Below the pieces are notes generated by a model. That model was not told where the DNA came from. It saw only the letters and a program-made list of their open reading frames with translations, and did not search any database. This document shows, one piece after another, positions 42,201 through 52,700 of a stretch of 64,000 nucleotides of DNA; the first letter of the stretch is position 1, and every line of letters begins with the position of its first letter. Origin of the DNA: Schizochytrium sp. CCTCC M209059 (Eukaryota > Sar > Bigyra > Thraustochytrida > Thraustochytriidae); NCBI GenBank assembly GCA_000818945.1, contig KN805390.1, positions 471,507 through 535,506 of the forward strand, read 5' to 3'. The translations under genes and the position numbers were made by a program.

Positions 42201-45200
42201 TCCTCGAGAACCGTGTGGCGGACCTCGAAAAGGTTCAACAGGAGTACGAGTCTCTTTCGGGTGAGTTGTCTGCCGTAAAGGAGTCCCTTCAGGCCACGAA
42301 ACAAGATCTCGAAGCCGCAGAGAGTAGGTGCGAAGAGTTAGAAGACGACAGGACGCATTTGCAAAATCGAGTACGGGATCTCGAGGCCGAAGCCGAGGCG
42401 TCAGCAAGCACTATGCGCGGCCTCGAGGAGAATGAGCGGGATATTGAAGCTGCCAAAAAGGCATTGGCCGATGCAGAGGAGAAGATGACTGAGCTGATCG
42501 ACGTCAGAGACCAGCTGGAAACGCAGGTCGAAGATCTCAATGCAAGTGTTCTCGAGCTTGAGGCGCGTCTAAAGGACCAGAGTGAGATTGAGGATCGGTG
42601 TAGCGAACTCGAAGCTCGGGTTCACTTTCTCCAACCCAAAGCACAGGAGCTCGAAACAAGCAAAGACAAATGCATAGAACTCGAAACAAAGATTGGCGCG
42701 CTTGAGAACGCCAACAGAGACCTTTCCTCGCAGGTCAAGGCTCTCGAACCCAGCACAAGAGCACTGGAGACGAGCGAGCAGAGATGCAAGGATCTTGATG
42801 CCAAGGTCGCCGCGCTAGAGGACAAACTTCACGAATTTGAATCGACACGTCGCGATCTTGACGCTGCCATGGCCAGTTGCGAGGAACTTCGCAGCCGAAA
42901 TGACAAACTGAACAAGCACGTTGTGGAACTTGGGGCATCCTTAGAAACCAAAAATGCGACAAATCTGGAACTCTTGCGACGCAACGAAATAGCCTCCGGC
43001 GAAAATGATGCACGCACGCTTCAACTTTGCAAGGAGCTGGAGGACACGCGTAAGGAATGCGAAAGCCTTCGATCAATACTACTCGAGACCGAGACAGCAC
43101 GCGACGAATTGGCTGCGGAAGCGACTGGCTTGAAAGCAAGTCTTGCGGAGGCGAAAGTGAACTCAGCCAACCTTGAAGAACTGCAAGGCCGCATTGCGGC
43201 TTCTGAAGATGCGCTCAGTGCTGCCGAAGAGCGCCGAGATGCTGCAGAAAAAGAGCTTGTCAAGGTTCGTGAGGCCGCGAGTAGCGCGGAGGCCCTAGCG
43301 CAGGCACGAGCTTTGGAAGTGAGCGCCTCTCTCCAAGATGCTGAACAAGCGCGAACTGCTCTGCATCAGCTCGAGAGCGATCTTGCTGCGGCCCAAGATC
43401 AACTGCGGGCTGCCACGAAGGCGACTGCAAAGATTGCAAAGCAAAAGGAGGAGTCCCGCGCTTTACAAGTCCGTGTCGAGGCCCTCGAATACGAATTGGA
43501 AAGTACGTCGCGTGGGGGGCACGACCATCTTCTCAAGGCTGACAAGCGCGCCGAACAACTCTCTCGAGATTATGCTAGTCTCACAGAGGCTCTCGATGAA
43601 GCACGTTCTGCGCTCCGTCGACAACGCCGTGAAAGTGAGCGCCATCGTCGCGCGCTCGGGCGCTCGCGCCGTCAGGTATCTCTCGGCGTCTTTGTGGCCA
43701 TGATGCACCGCAATGCGTGTCGAGCCCACCGGTCCGCGCTCGATCGATCAGCCCGAGCTCAGGAGGCAGCAACCAAGCGATACGAGGTTCGACTCGAAGC
43801 CGTAGAGGCACAATCCGCTCGACATGCTGCAGAATGCAAAAAGCTGACGGGTATCCTGCAACGCTCTGAACACGGCGGCACGGGTGTCCCTCAGCTCCAA
43901 GAAGCTCTCGCCCAACTTCAGAGTGCGCTGCAAGCCCGCGACAAAGAGATTGTTCGACTCAAGGCCGGCAAAGCGCGCGCGCAGACCTCTCGCGACGGTG
44001 CCGAGGGGCGCTACCAAGATCTTGCAGCTCAGCTTGAGCGTGTGAACGCGGAACGCGCCGCCGCTCTCGAGAAGGCCCGGCAACTCGAGTCGGCCTTGCG
44101 CGGGGCCAAGACCGAGGGATTGCAGGATGCCCAGGCTGCGCGACAAGAGGCTGATGTGGCTGCTCTGGCCATTTGCCGCGCCTTGGACCGTCTTGAGGGT
44201 CTCGGCGCTGCCTCGCCACACCTGGGCGCCGGAGAGCTTTCCGCAAGACTCGATCGCGCGACTGTGGGCAGCAAGAATAAATTGGATCAGGATCATGCCG
44301 CTGAAACGCAAGCGCTCCGCTTATCTTGCGAGCAGCTCGAACGCCGCGTGCACGAGCTCGAGGCAGAAAATCAAATGTTACGAAAGCAGTCTCGTCAAAG
44401 CGCAAGCGCACTGGCGACTGCTCGTGCCTCAGCAGAAACTTTGTCTGGTGGTGGAACCTCGATCCACAAATTAGAAAGCAAGCTCGACAACTTGGAGCGC
44501 CTCTTGCGCGAGAAGGATGCGCAAGTTGGTGAGTATCAGCAGGAAACAACTGAAGTGAGCAAGCTTTTAGCAGCACGCGAAGAGGAGGTAAAATCTGCAA
44601 AGAGCGCCGCACGTGCCGCGCAAGAAGCCGAAGCTCAAGCACGTGCCGACCACGCGCAGCTGCAGGCCCGCCTTCAAGCACTTGAGGCGAACGTACACGC
44701 GCGACGGCCAGTTTCTCGCGAACTGTCCGAGCTGCGACTCAAGTATGAACGGGCAGAGCAAGATTGCAAAATCCTTGCGCAGGAAAATCGTGCTCTCAAG
44801 GAGGAACTACGGGCCAGCGAAGATTTGGCACAGCAAGGCCTCGCAAGCTTGCAAGAGGAATCGAAAGACCCAGCAACGGAACCAATGAGGTCTTCATGTG
44901 CAGCAGGCGAGGAATTCACTCCTCGCATGGGAGACGGCGAGGACCCTGAAGAAACTCACGAGTCGTCCTTTGCGGCTGTCGCGGCGCAGTTCACGGTCAA
45001 GTCCGCACAAAGCCCATTCCAGGCATTTCAGACGCCCATTCCAAGGCGCCGGGGAGACCTTACGGTAACTCCTTCTACAGCAGTGTCGCGTACGAGCACG
45101 AGTTTAATTGAGGAACTGCGGCGGTCGGCAAGCAAGCAGATTGATGCGCTAAAGGCTGGAAATCATGACTTGCGACTTGCATTTGCAGAAAAGGACCGAC

Positions 45201-45442
45201 AGCTTAGTCTTGTTCTAGGTCTCATGGAGGAGAGCGAGTCTGATTTTCGACATCTTCTCGATCTATTGGAGCGCTTCAATCACAACAGTGAGGACTACGC
45301 CGGTCAGCTCGCGCAAGTTAAGGCTCACATGGAACGGCTTTTGACTTGGCAGAACCGTAAGCGGGAGCAAAGAAGGCGCGCAAGGCAGAAGCAAATCCTT
45401 CCCCAGCGTGATGTCTCTTCTCCGTGTTCCCCAACTCAATAA
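39284..45442 (+). CDS. Kinesin A: giant CENP-E/kinesin-7-like motor
   Basis: A 2052-residue protein. The N-terminal motor domain (about 35-430) has every nucleotide motif: P-loop GQTTSGKT (about 132-139), switch I SSSRSH, switch II DLAGSE, then KLTRLLTSALGGNS and the neck HRASKIKTHAKLNQ. P-loop GQTTSGKT and the CENP-E-like neck place it nearest kinesin-7. An acidic insertion of about 45 residues precedes switch II. Some 1500 residues of nearly continuous coiled coil follow, then a short basic tail ending in RKREQRRRARQKQ. CENP-E motors link kinetochores to microtubule plus ends, but some protist kinesin-7s serve other roles. The start is the first in-frame ATG, and an upstream exon is possible. 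The gene converges on p24 with 211 bp between stops. Confidence 0.93.
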   Translation: MMPRSPPLYPETALATPGGKKTRKEQAQSETAEELDRVLVGVRVRPLLPSELGKSDKESWAWDEQQVFSKDIDYKQLNDAEVARLPDGRKSKFAFDRVFAPDEQTVDVYTDQVAGLVERVVEGYNATILAYGQTTSGKTHTITGSDDEKGILQLALEDLFDLIRKDGFDAAYRFSVNVSYCEIYQEVVRDLLDPAKHHLSIADDPQRGPLVRGLTEVTVSTAQEALDLVSKGQETRKVGVTQISASSSRSHSIFQVRVESRPRLDDAVNESHDNDVPDAEPRETPVSSVPSSSANDALRKWAHSYERPLAVSTLSVIDLAGSERVSKTQARGERLKEAGFINKSLAALGNVIAAINAGSSHIPFRSCKLTRLLTSALGGNSYTAMICCVTPSILHHDESRSTLQFAHRASKIKTHAKLNQVETGDKILEAFRTQVGTLQRELALNVSEKQLLQEKVQALERKLHSNLAKSLQTPRFARRKSLVPQTAVRPRRNPAFAAVPDAPFTVARLQQRGDAPQHSVRFQTSFESAEDGDPFVGAVNSLAIRSEDVDALEHELVQRDRQVASAKSLLLGAQEKLREFLHNAPASPETRDEDEVIRLQNQVKDERARADHQEERSLARIRALEKQLENLEVAATQGAQSALDAQKAQFQLAEAQTRVQVLERQLQVYEEARPEQDDIIADLRAELERTRRRADAQESRADAQEKRAKALERDLADCNTRIEHSQVSVQRLLGLAQHLDQEASDPLNAPLDQQSIDFLENAFEILQSKLEHADTTRAQQEQALAHANDQVTRLESQLEKATSELEQAATRANKIEEDASAEQARLVAEHTQEQSTWQTQLRLLEDRATEQEALRQNAASLQEELEGLRAKVDSAEEENGRLRQVAESEKADLSSRLEELETALEARNAQLAELDDARAALALSVEAKDNEVDVIKKTSEERYQFAENELRQLQDAIRAHEARERDYAERKGLLENRVADLEKVQQEYESLSGELSAVKESLQATKQDLEAAESRCEELEDDRTHLQNRVRDLEAEAEASASTMRGLEENERDIEAAKKALADAEEKMTELIDVRDQLETQVEDLNASVLELEARLKDQSEIEDRCSELEARVHFLQPKAQELETSKDKCIELETKIGALENANRDLSSQVKALEPSTRALETSEQRCKDLDAKVAALEDKLHEFESTRRDLDAAMASCEELRSRNDKLNKHVVELGASLETKNATNLELLRRNEIASGENDARTLQLCKELEDTRKECESLRSILLETETARDELAAEATGLKASLAEAKVNSANLEELQGRIAASEDALSAAEERRDAAEKELVKVREAASSAEALAQARALEVSASLQDAEQARTALHQLESDLAAAQDQLRAATKATAKIAKQKEESRALQVRVEALEYELESTSRGGHDHLLKADKRAEQLSRDYASLTEALDEARSALRRQRRESERHRRALGRSRRQVSLGVFVAMMHRNACRAHRSALDRSARAQEAATKRYEVRLEAVEAQSARHAAECKKLTGILQRSEHGGTGVPQLQEALAQLQSALQARDKEIVRLKAGKARAQTSRDGAEGRYQDLAAQLERVNAERAAALEKARQLESALRGAKTEGLQDAQAARQEADVAALAICRALDRLEGLGAASPHLGAGELSARLDRATVGSKNKLDQDHAAETQALRLSCEQLERRVHELEAENQMLRKQSRQSASALATARASAETLSGGGTSIHKLESKLDNLERLLREKDAQVGEYQQETTEVSKLLAAREEEVKSAKSAARAAQEAEAQARADHAQLQARLQALEANVHARRPVSRELSELRLKYERAEQDCKILAQENRALKEELRASEDLAQQGLASLQEESKDPATEPMRSSCAAGEEFTPRMGDGEDPEETHESSFAAVAAQFTVKSAQSPFQAFQTPIPRRRGDLTVTPSTAVSRTSTSLIEELRRSASKQIDALKAGNHDLRLAFAEKDRQLSLVLGLMEESESDFRHLLDLLERFNHNSEDYAGQLAQVKAHMERLLTWQNRKREQRRRARQKQILPQRDVSSPCSPTQ

Positions 45443-45653
45443 CAGAGTTGACCGTGAAGAATAGAAGAACAAGAAGAAGAACAAGGAGACGATGTAGTGA
45501 GAAGCGAGTCGGCCATCCAACCTTTTTGCGGATGAACACTACACGTGGAGTTGCTTGCACTCTCCCGTCACCGATCCTGCTCGAGGAAGAATTGCTCACG
45601 CTTTCTTGTATGTTTGATTAGAAAATTGTACGGTATAGCTTTTGTTTCGTGGA

Positions 45654-46304
45654 TCATACGAGTTTCTTTGCCCTAAAGAAATTCTTCAAGTGCACGACCT
45701 GCCAAACACCGGAGAGCAGGAGAAGCAACGTCTGAAAAAGTGACCACCACATGATTCTGCTATTGATACGCTCGCCCTGGTCGCGAAAATGCTTTTCTTG
45801 CTCGCGGGAATACTCGATATCCTTGAGAATAACATTGACCTTGCCGTCGAGCTCCTCGATTTCGCGTTCGAGATTCGAAAGGTGTTCTCGCTTAGCCCCC
45901 GAATCCAATTTGACTTCGTCCTTGCCATGGATCTCCAGCCGGAAATGGAACCTCTCATTTTTTGTCAACGGCCCTTTGGCACTCGACGGACTTGCATCGA
46001 CGCAGATGGTGTGCTCGCCCGAGGCGCGCGCAGGGTATGCGAAGCGACCCTTGGAGTCTGCTTCTTCGGAATAGACCTCGTCGCCTTGCGCGTCAAAGAT
46101 CTTGATCACGGCAGGCCTGTCCTTGAAGGCCGGATACGTGTACTCGCCAATCACAAAGAGATCTTCTGGTAGCTCTTCGATGAAGCATCTGCGCGACGCG
46201 CTGCCTCGAGCGGGGTAAAAGTACAGGTCCGAGTCTAGCGCCGTGGTCGGCGCAACGCTCCAGCTCAGCAATACCGTCGCAACCAGGAGCGCAACTCTCG
46301 CCAT
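45654..46304 (-). CDS. p24/emp24/TMED cargo receptor
   Basis: A 216-residue type I membrane protein of the p24 family, which packages cargo into COPII and COPI vesicles between ER and Golgi. It has a cleavable signal peptide (MARVALLVATVLLSW... to about residue 24). A GOLD domain follows with the paired cysteines in RRCFIEELPED and HTICVDA. A coiled coil (NLEREIEELDGKVNVILKD), one membrane segment (WWSLFQTLLLLLSGVWQVV) and a short cytosolic tail complete it. The tail ends KNFFRAKKLV, combining the FF ER-export motif with a terminal KKxx COPI retrieval signal. The ATG at 46304 is chosen because it begins the signal peptide. The longer upstream frame would bury it. This is the first of three minus-strand genes in a row. 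Confidence 0.93.
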   Translation of the reverse strand: MARVALLVATVLLSWSVAPTTALDSDLYFYPARGSASRRCFIEELPEDLFVIGEYTYPAFKDRPAVIKIFDAQGDEVYSEEADSKGRFAYPARASGEHTICVDASPSSAKGPLTKNERFHFRLEIHGKDEVKLDSGAKREHLSNLEREIEELDGKVNVILKDIEYSREQEKHFRDQGERINSRIMWWSLFQTLLLLLSGVWQVVHLKNFFRAKKLV

Positions 46305-46808
46305 TCCTCCTCGTACTGAGGTGTGAGCGCGGACGACGCCTTCCACGCGGCCCTGGGTCTGCGCCATCTTGCGTATGCGCGCGTGCGCGCGCGCGCGCAG
46401 TCTCGAGCCGCCGCGTATCTTGTGCTCAAGCAGGTTTGGGCGCAGTCGTTGAAAAGTGGTTGATTCTACTACTACGAGCTCATGGTACCAACGCAGTGGT
46501 ACCATCGTCGAGTACCTACCGTGCTCACTATCAAGGGGCTGGTAATGACTCGCAAATGCCGCGCACAAAGAGAGGCCGACAGACACCGCCAGATACGCCG
46601 ACACTAGCTGCATAAAAACGTTCAACCTTCTTGCTGACGGCACAATCACCAAAGTCCGCTTAGCAAAGCTGCGTCTCGCTGTTTATTTGTTCCCTCCCCC
46701 CATCTTGCAACGTTATTTTTCTATTTCTTCTCTGACATTGGGAAACAAACATCTGGCTGATTATTTCTCGAGTCAATCTTACATCCATGCCACGTATAAA
46801 CTGATAAA
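46305..46808. other. Intergenic region between p24 and NSUN genes
   Basis: About 500 bp: a GC-rich CGCG-repeat leader next to p24 (near 46380-46402), then AT-rich sequence forming the 3' flank of the NSUN gene. No gene is seen. Confidence 0.6.
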
Positions 46809-48152
46809 TTATTTTGCTTTGCTTAGCTTGCTAATCTTTGCCAAAAAGAGACCACTCGTGCCACTGTGTGTCGGCGTGAAGCGGAGTGTGCCGGGTAAAC
46901 TTTTGCTCGACAGTGGAGACGCACATTGAAACAATGCACAGGCGTCAAGATCCTCAAGGCGGGCTTGGGGGCCGAACTCTGCATGCTCGAGCAAATAACG
47001 CACAATGCTCTCATTCTGAGCTTCACTAAAGCTGCAGGTACTATAGACGAGCACACCGCCATGCGCCAGGCGGCGAAATCCGTTAAGGAGTAATCCGCGC
47101 TGTAGCTCTTCAAGAGTTTGAGCACCTGTACTATCTTTGACGAGATCGGCGCTAATGAATTTTTCCTCGAGCGCATTCTCCCCGAAAAAGCCGCCCTCGG
47201 CATACTTTAGCATGTGTTTAATAGATCCGTCGTGCGTACACTCAGCGTCTACGAGAACACGATCAAACTCCCACGCAGTAGATGTTGTGGACGCGTCGGC
47301 AACACCCATTTCGAGACGGCGGCGCGCGAGCATACGTCGGCCAGATTTGTTGAGGCGTCGTTTTCGCTTGCCACCTGGCGGCGCTGAGCACATCATCTCA
47401 TCTGCCTCGGTATCCCAAACAATTGTTGAAGGTTCAACGTGGCTGAAGGTCACGCCATCCGCTTCGACCAGCATGCACTGCCAATTCTCGAGCTTTTCTG
47501 CAACGCGGTACTTTTTCAACAGGCTCGCACAAGTTCGCGAGCGGTGCGCGCTCGCGTCAACACCGACGAGCAAACCACTGTGTTCCATTTCATCCGCCAT
47601 CATGCACATCTTGGCGCCAGGCGCTGCGCACAAGTCAAGTGCCGACATGCCAGGCTCGAGCGCGAGTGCTTTTACGGCCAGTCCACTTGCAAGGTCCATC
47701 CCATAAACCTCGCCATCCTCGTACGCATGCACGCCCTTGAGCCGAGTCTCGCCGTCAAGACCAAGGAAGCCGGCACAACCTTCGACAGCCTGGGCTCCGA
47801 CGAGGCCCTCTGCGGCTTTTGCGAGAAGCTTGGCGACGGTCGTTTTGCGAGGATTAACTCTCACGTAGCGCTTGAGCTTCTTCGCAGCCTCCGTCTCGCG
47901 CGCGTACCACGTTGCGTCGAGACTGAGGCCCGCGACAAAGGTCTCGAGCGCCTTCTCGTGCCGGCGCCCCGCGCTCGTCGACGACGCCGCCGCCGCCGCC
48001 GCCGGCGGGTCAGACGCAGACGCAGACCCAGACCCAGACCTGGACGCAGACCCCGCCCGCTCTTGCGCAGGGGCGCAGGGCTCCGTCGCGCTGCCCAAGG
48101 GCGCTGCAAGTCCCGCGGCCTGCGCGGCGTCCTCGCGCGCAGGCTCGCTCAT
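46809..48152 (-). CDS. NOL1/NOP2/Sun (NSUN)-family RNA m5C methyltransferase
   Basis: A 447-residue SAM-dependent methyltransferase that would place 5-methylcytosine in RNA. After a disordered Ala/Ser N-terminus, an NSUN N-terminal region (KRYVRVNPRKTT, YGMDLASGLAV) precedes the Rossmann core. Motif I is DLCAAPGAK (about 173-181) and the next acidic strand is VGVDAS. Motif IV is DAECTHDGS (Cys305) where the family norm is DAPCSG. Motif VI is GVLVYSTCSFS with the nucleophile Cys373. Both catalytic cysteines are present. An insert rich in Lys/Arg between motifs (about 258-282) resembles a nucleolar or nuclear basic patch. Target RNA (rRNA or tRNA) cannot be told from sequence. Its start lies 92 bp downstream of the RBJ-like gene stop on the same strand. 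Confidence 0.9.
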   Translation of the reverse strand: MSEPAREDAAQAAGLAAPLGSATEPCAPAQERAGSASRSGSGSASASDPPAAAAAASSTSAGRRHEKALETFVAGLSLDATWYARETEAAKKLKRYVRVNPRKTTVAKLLAKAAEGLVGAQAVEGCAGFLGLDGETRLKGVHAYEDGEVYGMDLASGLAVKALALEPGMSALDLCAAPGAKMCMMADEMEHSGLLVGVDASAHRSRTCASLLKKYRVAEKLENWQCMLVEADGVTFSHVEPSTIVWDTEADEMMCSAPPGGKRKRRLNKSGRRMLARRRLEMGVADASTTSTAWEFDRVLVDAECTHDGSIKHMLKYAEGGFFGENALEEKFISADLVKDSTGAQTLEELQRGLLLNGFRRLAHGGVLVYSTCSFSEAQNESIVRYLLEHAEFGPQARLEDLDACALFQCASPLSSKSLPGTLRFTPTHSGTSGLFLAKISKLSKAK

Positions 48153-48244
48153 GGCATGCTCCGCGGGCGGCTGGCTCTGCGCTGCTTTGCGCGTTTGCTT
48201 TGCGCGTTTGCTTTGCGCGTCTGCAGTGGCCACCTGGGAGGGGA

Positions 48245-48808
48245 TTATTGGACGAAGCGGCGCACCACGCGCTGGAAGAGGGACTCGAACATCTCGACCA
48301 CATTGGCCCCCGTGTTGGAGGAGGTCTCCCAGTACGGAATGCCGCGCTCGCGGGCCCACGATTGGGCCTCGTGCTCGGTGACGATGCGTCGCTTGTCGGA
48401 CTTGCAGCCCACAAGGACGAATTGCGCCGAAGTCTCGCTGCACCCGTACTTTCGGGCTTCGGTCAGCCACCCATCGAGCGCCTCGAAGGACCTTCGTGAA
48501 GAGAGGTCAAAGCACAAGACCGCGCCCTGGGTGTCCTTGTAGAACTCGTTGCGCACGTCGAAGAACTCGCCATGTCCAGACAGGTCCCAAAAGTTGACGC
48601 GAACCTCGTATCCTTCGACGTCCACTGTCTTGACTCCATAATCGACGCCGACTGTTGTAATGTACTTTGAGACGAAGCGCTCCTCGCAGTATCTTTTGAT
48701 CAAGCAGCTTTTCCCCACGCCGCCATCGCCCATGGATGTCACCTTGATGCGGACAATATCAGGAACATGCACCGTGCGTACTTGCCCTTGGCCTTCGCTG
48801 ACCGTCAT
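48245..48808 (-). CDS. RBJ/DNAJC27-like small GTPase lacking a J domain
   Basis: A 187-residue Ras-superfamily GTPase. It matches RBJ (the GTPase part of DNAJC27) in blocks such as IKRYCEERFVSKY, the GVDYGVK region and VRNEFYKDTQGAVL. G motifs: G1 GDGGVGKS (27-34), G2 Thr51/52, G3 DLSGH (75-79), G4 CKSD (135-138, Asn replaced by Cys) and G5 ETSS (161-164). The Gln61-equivalent is His, as in RBJ, which predicts weak intrinsic GTP hydrolysis. The protein ends at RRFVQ with no prenylation cysteine, and the C-terminal DnaJ domain of animal RBJ is absent. RBJ is an ancestral eukaryotic GTPase whose distribution follows flagellated lineages. The start ATG is well placed 16 residues before the fold begins. 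Confidence 0.92.
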   Translation of the reverse strand: MTVSEGQGQVRTVHVPDIVRIKVTSMGDGGVGKSCLIKRYCEERFVSKYITTVGVDYGVKTVDVEGYEVRVNFWDLSGHGEFFDVRNEFYKDTQGAVLCFDLSSRRSFEALDGWLTEARKYGCSETSAQFVLVGCKSDKRRIVTEHEAQSWARERGIPYWETSSNTGANVVEMFESLFQRVVRRFVQ

Positions 48809-49767
48809 TTTTCAAGACCGCCGAGGCGTTTTCTGCAAACGTGCGCGAGCGTGCGTATTGGCTCCTTTGCCCGCGTGCGCACGTGCGTGTCCTCGTGCGC
48901 TTGTGCGCTCGTGAGCGCCTGGGTTTGCAGACGTGGCGTGCTTGTTATGGTCGTCGAAACGCACGAATACTCATGCGCGTGCAAGCGGGCGACGGCTGGC
49001 GTCTACGAGTGAGATAGGCCCTTCTCTTTGTCGTGCCCGTGGCATGGCCCGTCACAATGCGCAACTACAACACGCGATTTGAACGTTCCTTGCGCCGCGT
49101 CACCTTTGTATGCGCTGCACGTGCAAGAGCGCTGTGCCAAAATGTCTCAGAAAGCTTCATATCCGTTGAACGGATCTTTGTACGGAATTGACGATGAGAG
49201 GGATAGTCTGCAACACTGTGGAAGCGCACAACTCATATGGCAGGCATGCCACGACAAAACATTAACTTTTAGTTTTATTGTTGTTATTGTTCTTGTTGTT
49301 TGTTGTAGTGGCATCGTCCACTGACGAGGAGGTTTGTTTGGGTGAGGTGAATCATGAGTCTGAGTCCCGGATCCCGTAAAAGGACAACAACGGACCTTTT
49401 TTTTTTCCTTTACTCTTTTTTTGTTACTGCTCGCTCAAACAGAGGAAAAAGTGCTGCGGAGACAGAGCCAACGGGCATGATTTGCTTGAGCAATCCATTT
49501 TTTGTCAAGCCGAGAGAGGCATGCAGGATAGTAGGAATACGTTGATAGCCCGAGCAGGTCGAATCCACACGGTAGCCTGCTGGTCGCGTCAGCACGGAAA
49601 CTACCAGCTCAGGCTTAAAGAGTGCATGGAGACTACATCGATCCGCACGATAGGATAACAACCATCGTCCAATCCACAATTGCGGTGCACAGCGGACGCT
49701 TCGGTGCAGACAGGTCAGCTGCCCTAAGGCGGCCGCGGCCGGCCGCGCAGAAGCGCGTCGAAGATAG
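48809..49767. other. Divergent spacer between RBJ-like GTPase and kinesin B
   Basis: 959 bp. The half next to the GTPase is rich in GTGCG/CGTGCG repeats (48838-48915). A T/GTT-rich stretch lies at 49262-49305 and poly-T at 49400-49410. No gene is seen. It probably carries both promoters. Confidence 0.55.
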
Positions 49768-52700
49768 ATGGCCACTGCTGCCGAAATGATGGAGGACGAA
49801 GAGGAGAAGCTTGTCACCGACGAAGAGGCGTCAGCCTTTGGTCGCGGGGCGAGCTCGTCCGACGTGGCGAGTATGAGCGACTTTGACGAAGGTAAAGTCG
49901 TCGTGGTGTGCAGATTCCGCCCGCAAAATCGCCGTGAAATGCGCAAGGGCGGCAAGCTCGCCATCAAGACCAACCGACACGATCCGGAGCTTGTACGAGT
50001 CGTCGATCCTGAAGACACGGACAACACCTACGAGTTTAGGTTTGATCACGTTTTTCCGAGCAGCACAAACCAAGACGAGATTTACCACCGCGTGGGTACC
50101 CCCCTCGTTAAGGCTGTCTTGGAAGGCTTCAACGGCACGGTCTTTGCATATGGTCAAACCGGAAGCGGTAAAACTTTTACCATGGAGGGTCCATCTGTAA
50201 GCGACGAGACGCGCTGTGGCATGATTCCGCGCATGACGCTGGCACTTTTCGAGGGCATGAAAAACGCACCAGAGCACATCAAGTACAATATCAGCATCAG
50301 CATGCTCGAAATTTACATGGAGCGCGTAAATGATCTCTTGGACCCGAGCAAGCTCAACTTGGCCATCCGGGAAGACAGCGCTCGGGGAATTTGGGTCGAG
50401 GGTTGCCGCACGGAGACCCTCAAAACCCCGGACGCGATTCTTGACGTTATTAAGCGAGGTCAGCAGAATCGGTCAACTGCGAGCACGAAAATGAACAGTG
50501 ACTCTTCGCGAAGCCACAGTCTCGTCATTGTCAACGTTGAGCAAAACAATCTGAGCACCAACACACAACTTCAAGGGAAAATGACCCTCGTTGACTTGGC
50601 CGGAAGTGAGAAGGTCCGCAAGTCCGGGTCCACCGGCGCGCGGCTGGAAGAGGCCAAGACCATCAACAAATCGCTTTCCACTCTCGGCAATGTCATCAAC
50701 GCGCTCACCGATGACTCGGTTACCTACACCCCGTACCGTGACTCTAAACTGACGCGTATTCTGCAGGAATCCCTTGGCGGAAACTCGAAGACAGCCCTCA
50801 TCATGTGCGCGTCGCCGTCCTCAATTCACTTCAACGAAACCCTCTCCACGCTCCGCTTTGGCTCGCGAGCCAAGCTTGTGCGCAACGAAGTGCGACCGAA
50901 TCAGCTCTACTCGCCTTCTGAGCTCCGATCGCTGCTCACTAAGGCACAGCGCGAGCTGGCTCAGCTGCGAACCCAGGTCCCCGCGGCAATGAAAAACCCT
51001 TCTCATGAGACAACCCGGGAGAACATCCTCAAGCTCGTGACGAACGCAGACCAGCGGCGCCTTCAGGCTGAGATCACCGAGCTAGAAAACGCCCTTCTCA
51101 AGGCCCGCAGCGAGACCACAAAGCATAATGTTCGCAACAGCGAGCTTGCTGCGCAGCTCAAGTCCGCGCGGGCCGAAATCGAGCAGCAGGAACTCGACTT
51201 CAAGGCCTCACTTGCCAAGGAGGCCGCGATCCAGGCGCAGCTTCGTTGCCACGAAGACGAATTGCGCAAGGAACTCGCCTCCCGTGATGACGAGATTAAG
51301 ACACTCCGCCAGGAGCTTGCGCACGCTGGTGACACCCAAGACGACACCGAGGCTCGCGTGAAACTCCAGGTCCACAAGCTCAAAGAGAAGGAGCTCGAGC
51401 TGCGGCGTGAGCGCGAGCGTGTTGACAGCTGCCATAGAGAGCTGGAGAAGCTAAATCTAGAGCTCGTGCGTCTTGTAGAAGCGCGTTCAGAGGCTGCCAA
51501 GGCGCACAAGGCCGAGACCGACTCGCTTCGGCGCGCATCGGAGCAAGCTTCGAACGACCACGCGCTCTCGTTCAAGCTCATTTCGAGTCATTTTGAAGAG
51601 AGCCGCGAAGAACTCAAGAACGTCAAAGAGCGTCTCGCCGATCGCGAGGCTGAGCTCGCGTCCAAGACAGCGCAAATTGCAGCGTTGCAGGATGCCCTCG
51701 CCGAAAGCAAGGGGCGCGAAAACCGTCAGCTCGCAAGTGCCGGCAAGGCTTCTGAGCGTGCCGGGGCCCAAATTGTCAAGCTCCAGGAGGACCTCCTGCG
51801 CGCAACGTCTGCGCAAAAGCTACTGCGCAAGACGCTGGACCAGGTCAAGACGGAGACGGAGCGTCACCGCATCGAGCTCGAGGGAGAAATTGCCGACTTG
51901 CAAAAGACACGTCGCGAACTCGACGAGGAGACGCAGGCCTCGCGTGCTATGTTCAAGCACAACCTCGTCGACGGTGCCAGTAGAGTGTCCTTGCTCTTGC
52001 AAGAGCTTGAGAGCGCCCAAAATGCCCTCGTCAGCTCAGCTTCCGCGTCTGCGGCCACGGAAGCCAAGCTGAAAACGGCAATTAGCTCGCTCGAGAAGGA
52101 ACTCGCGCAGACCAAGTCTGAGGCCGACGCGTCGCGCCAGGAGCTCGCGGAGCACAAGTCGAAATCCACGAGCGAGATTGAAAACCTGTCGCGGCAAGTT
52201 CAGGACCATTCCGAAAAGGCAGCGCAACTGCAAGAGACGCTCCAGGCCGTGCAGCGCGACCACAAAGAAAGTAAAAAGAATTCAAAGCAGCTCAAGACCG
52301 AAGTCGAGCGCTTGCGTTCGCTCGAAAAAGAGCGCACCGAGCAGATTGACAATCTTGAAGTAGCCCTCAAGAATGCCCGAAAGCTGTGCCTTGAACACGC
52401 GCAAAAGGAAGCCAACCTCAAGTCCAAGTACGAACGCGAGGCGGCCAAGGGTACCGAAGGCGTTTCGGCGCTAAAGGAAGAGCTCAACACCGCACAGCAA
52501 AAGGTGGAAGCGTTCCGGAAGAGTGTGAAGACGCTCGAGGCCGAGGTGGATCATTTGCGTGGCATTGAGCGAAAGAGCACAGCGCGCATAAAGGAACTCG
52601 AGGCCGCGTTGAAGGAGGCACTTGCTTCCAGCGAGACGCACGAGACCAAGCTTCAGGTCGTCAACAAGGAACTCCGTATTTTACAGCGTCTGCGTCCCGT

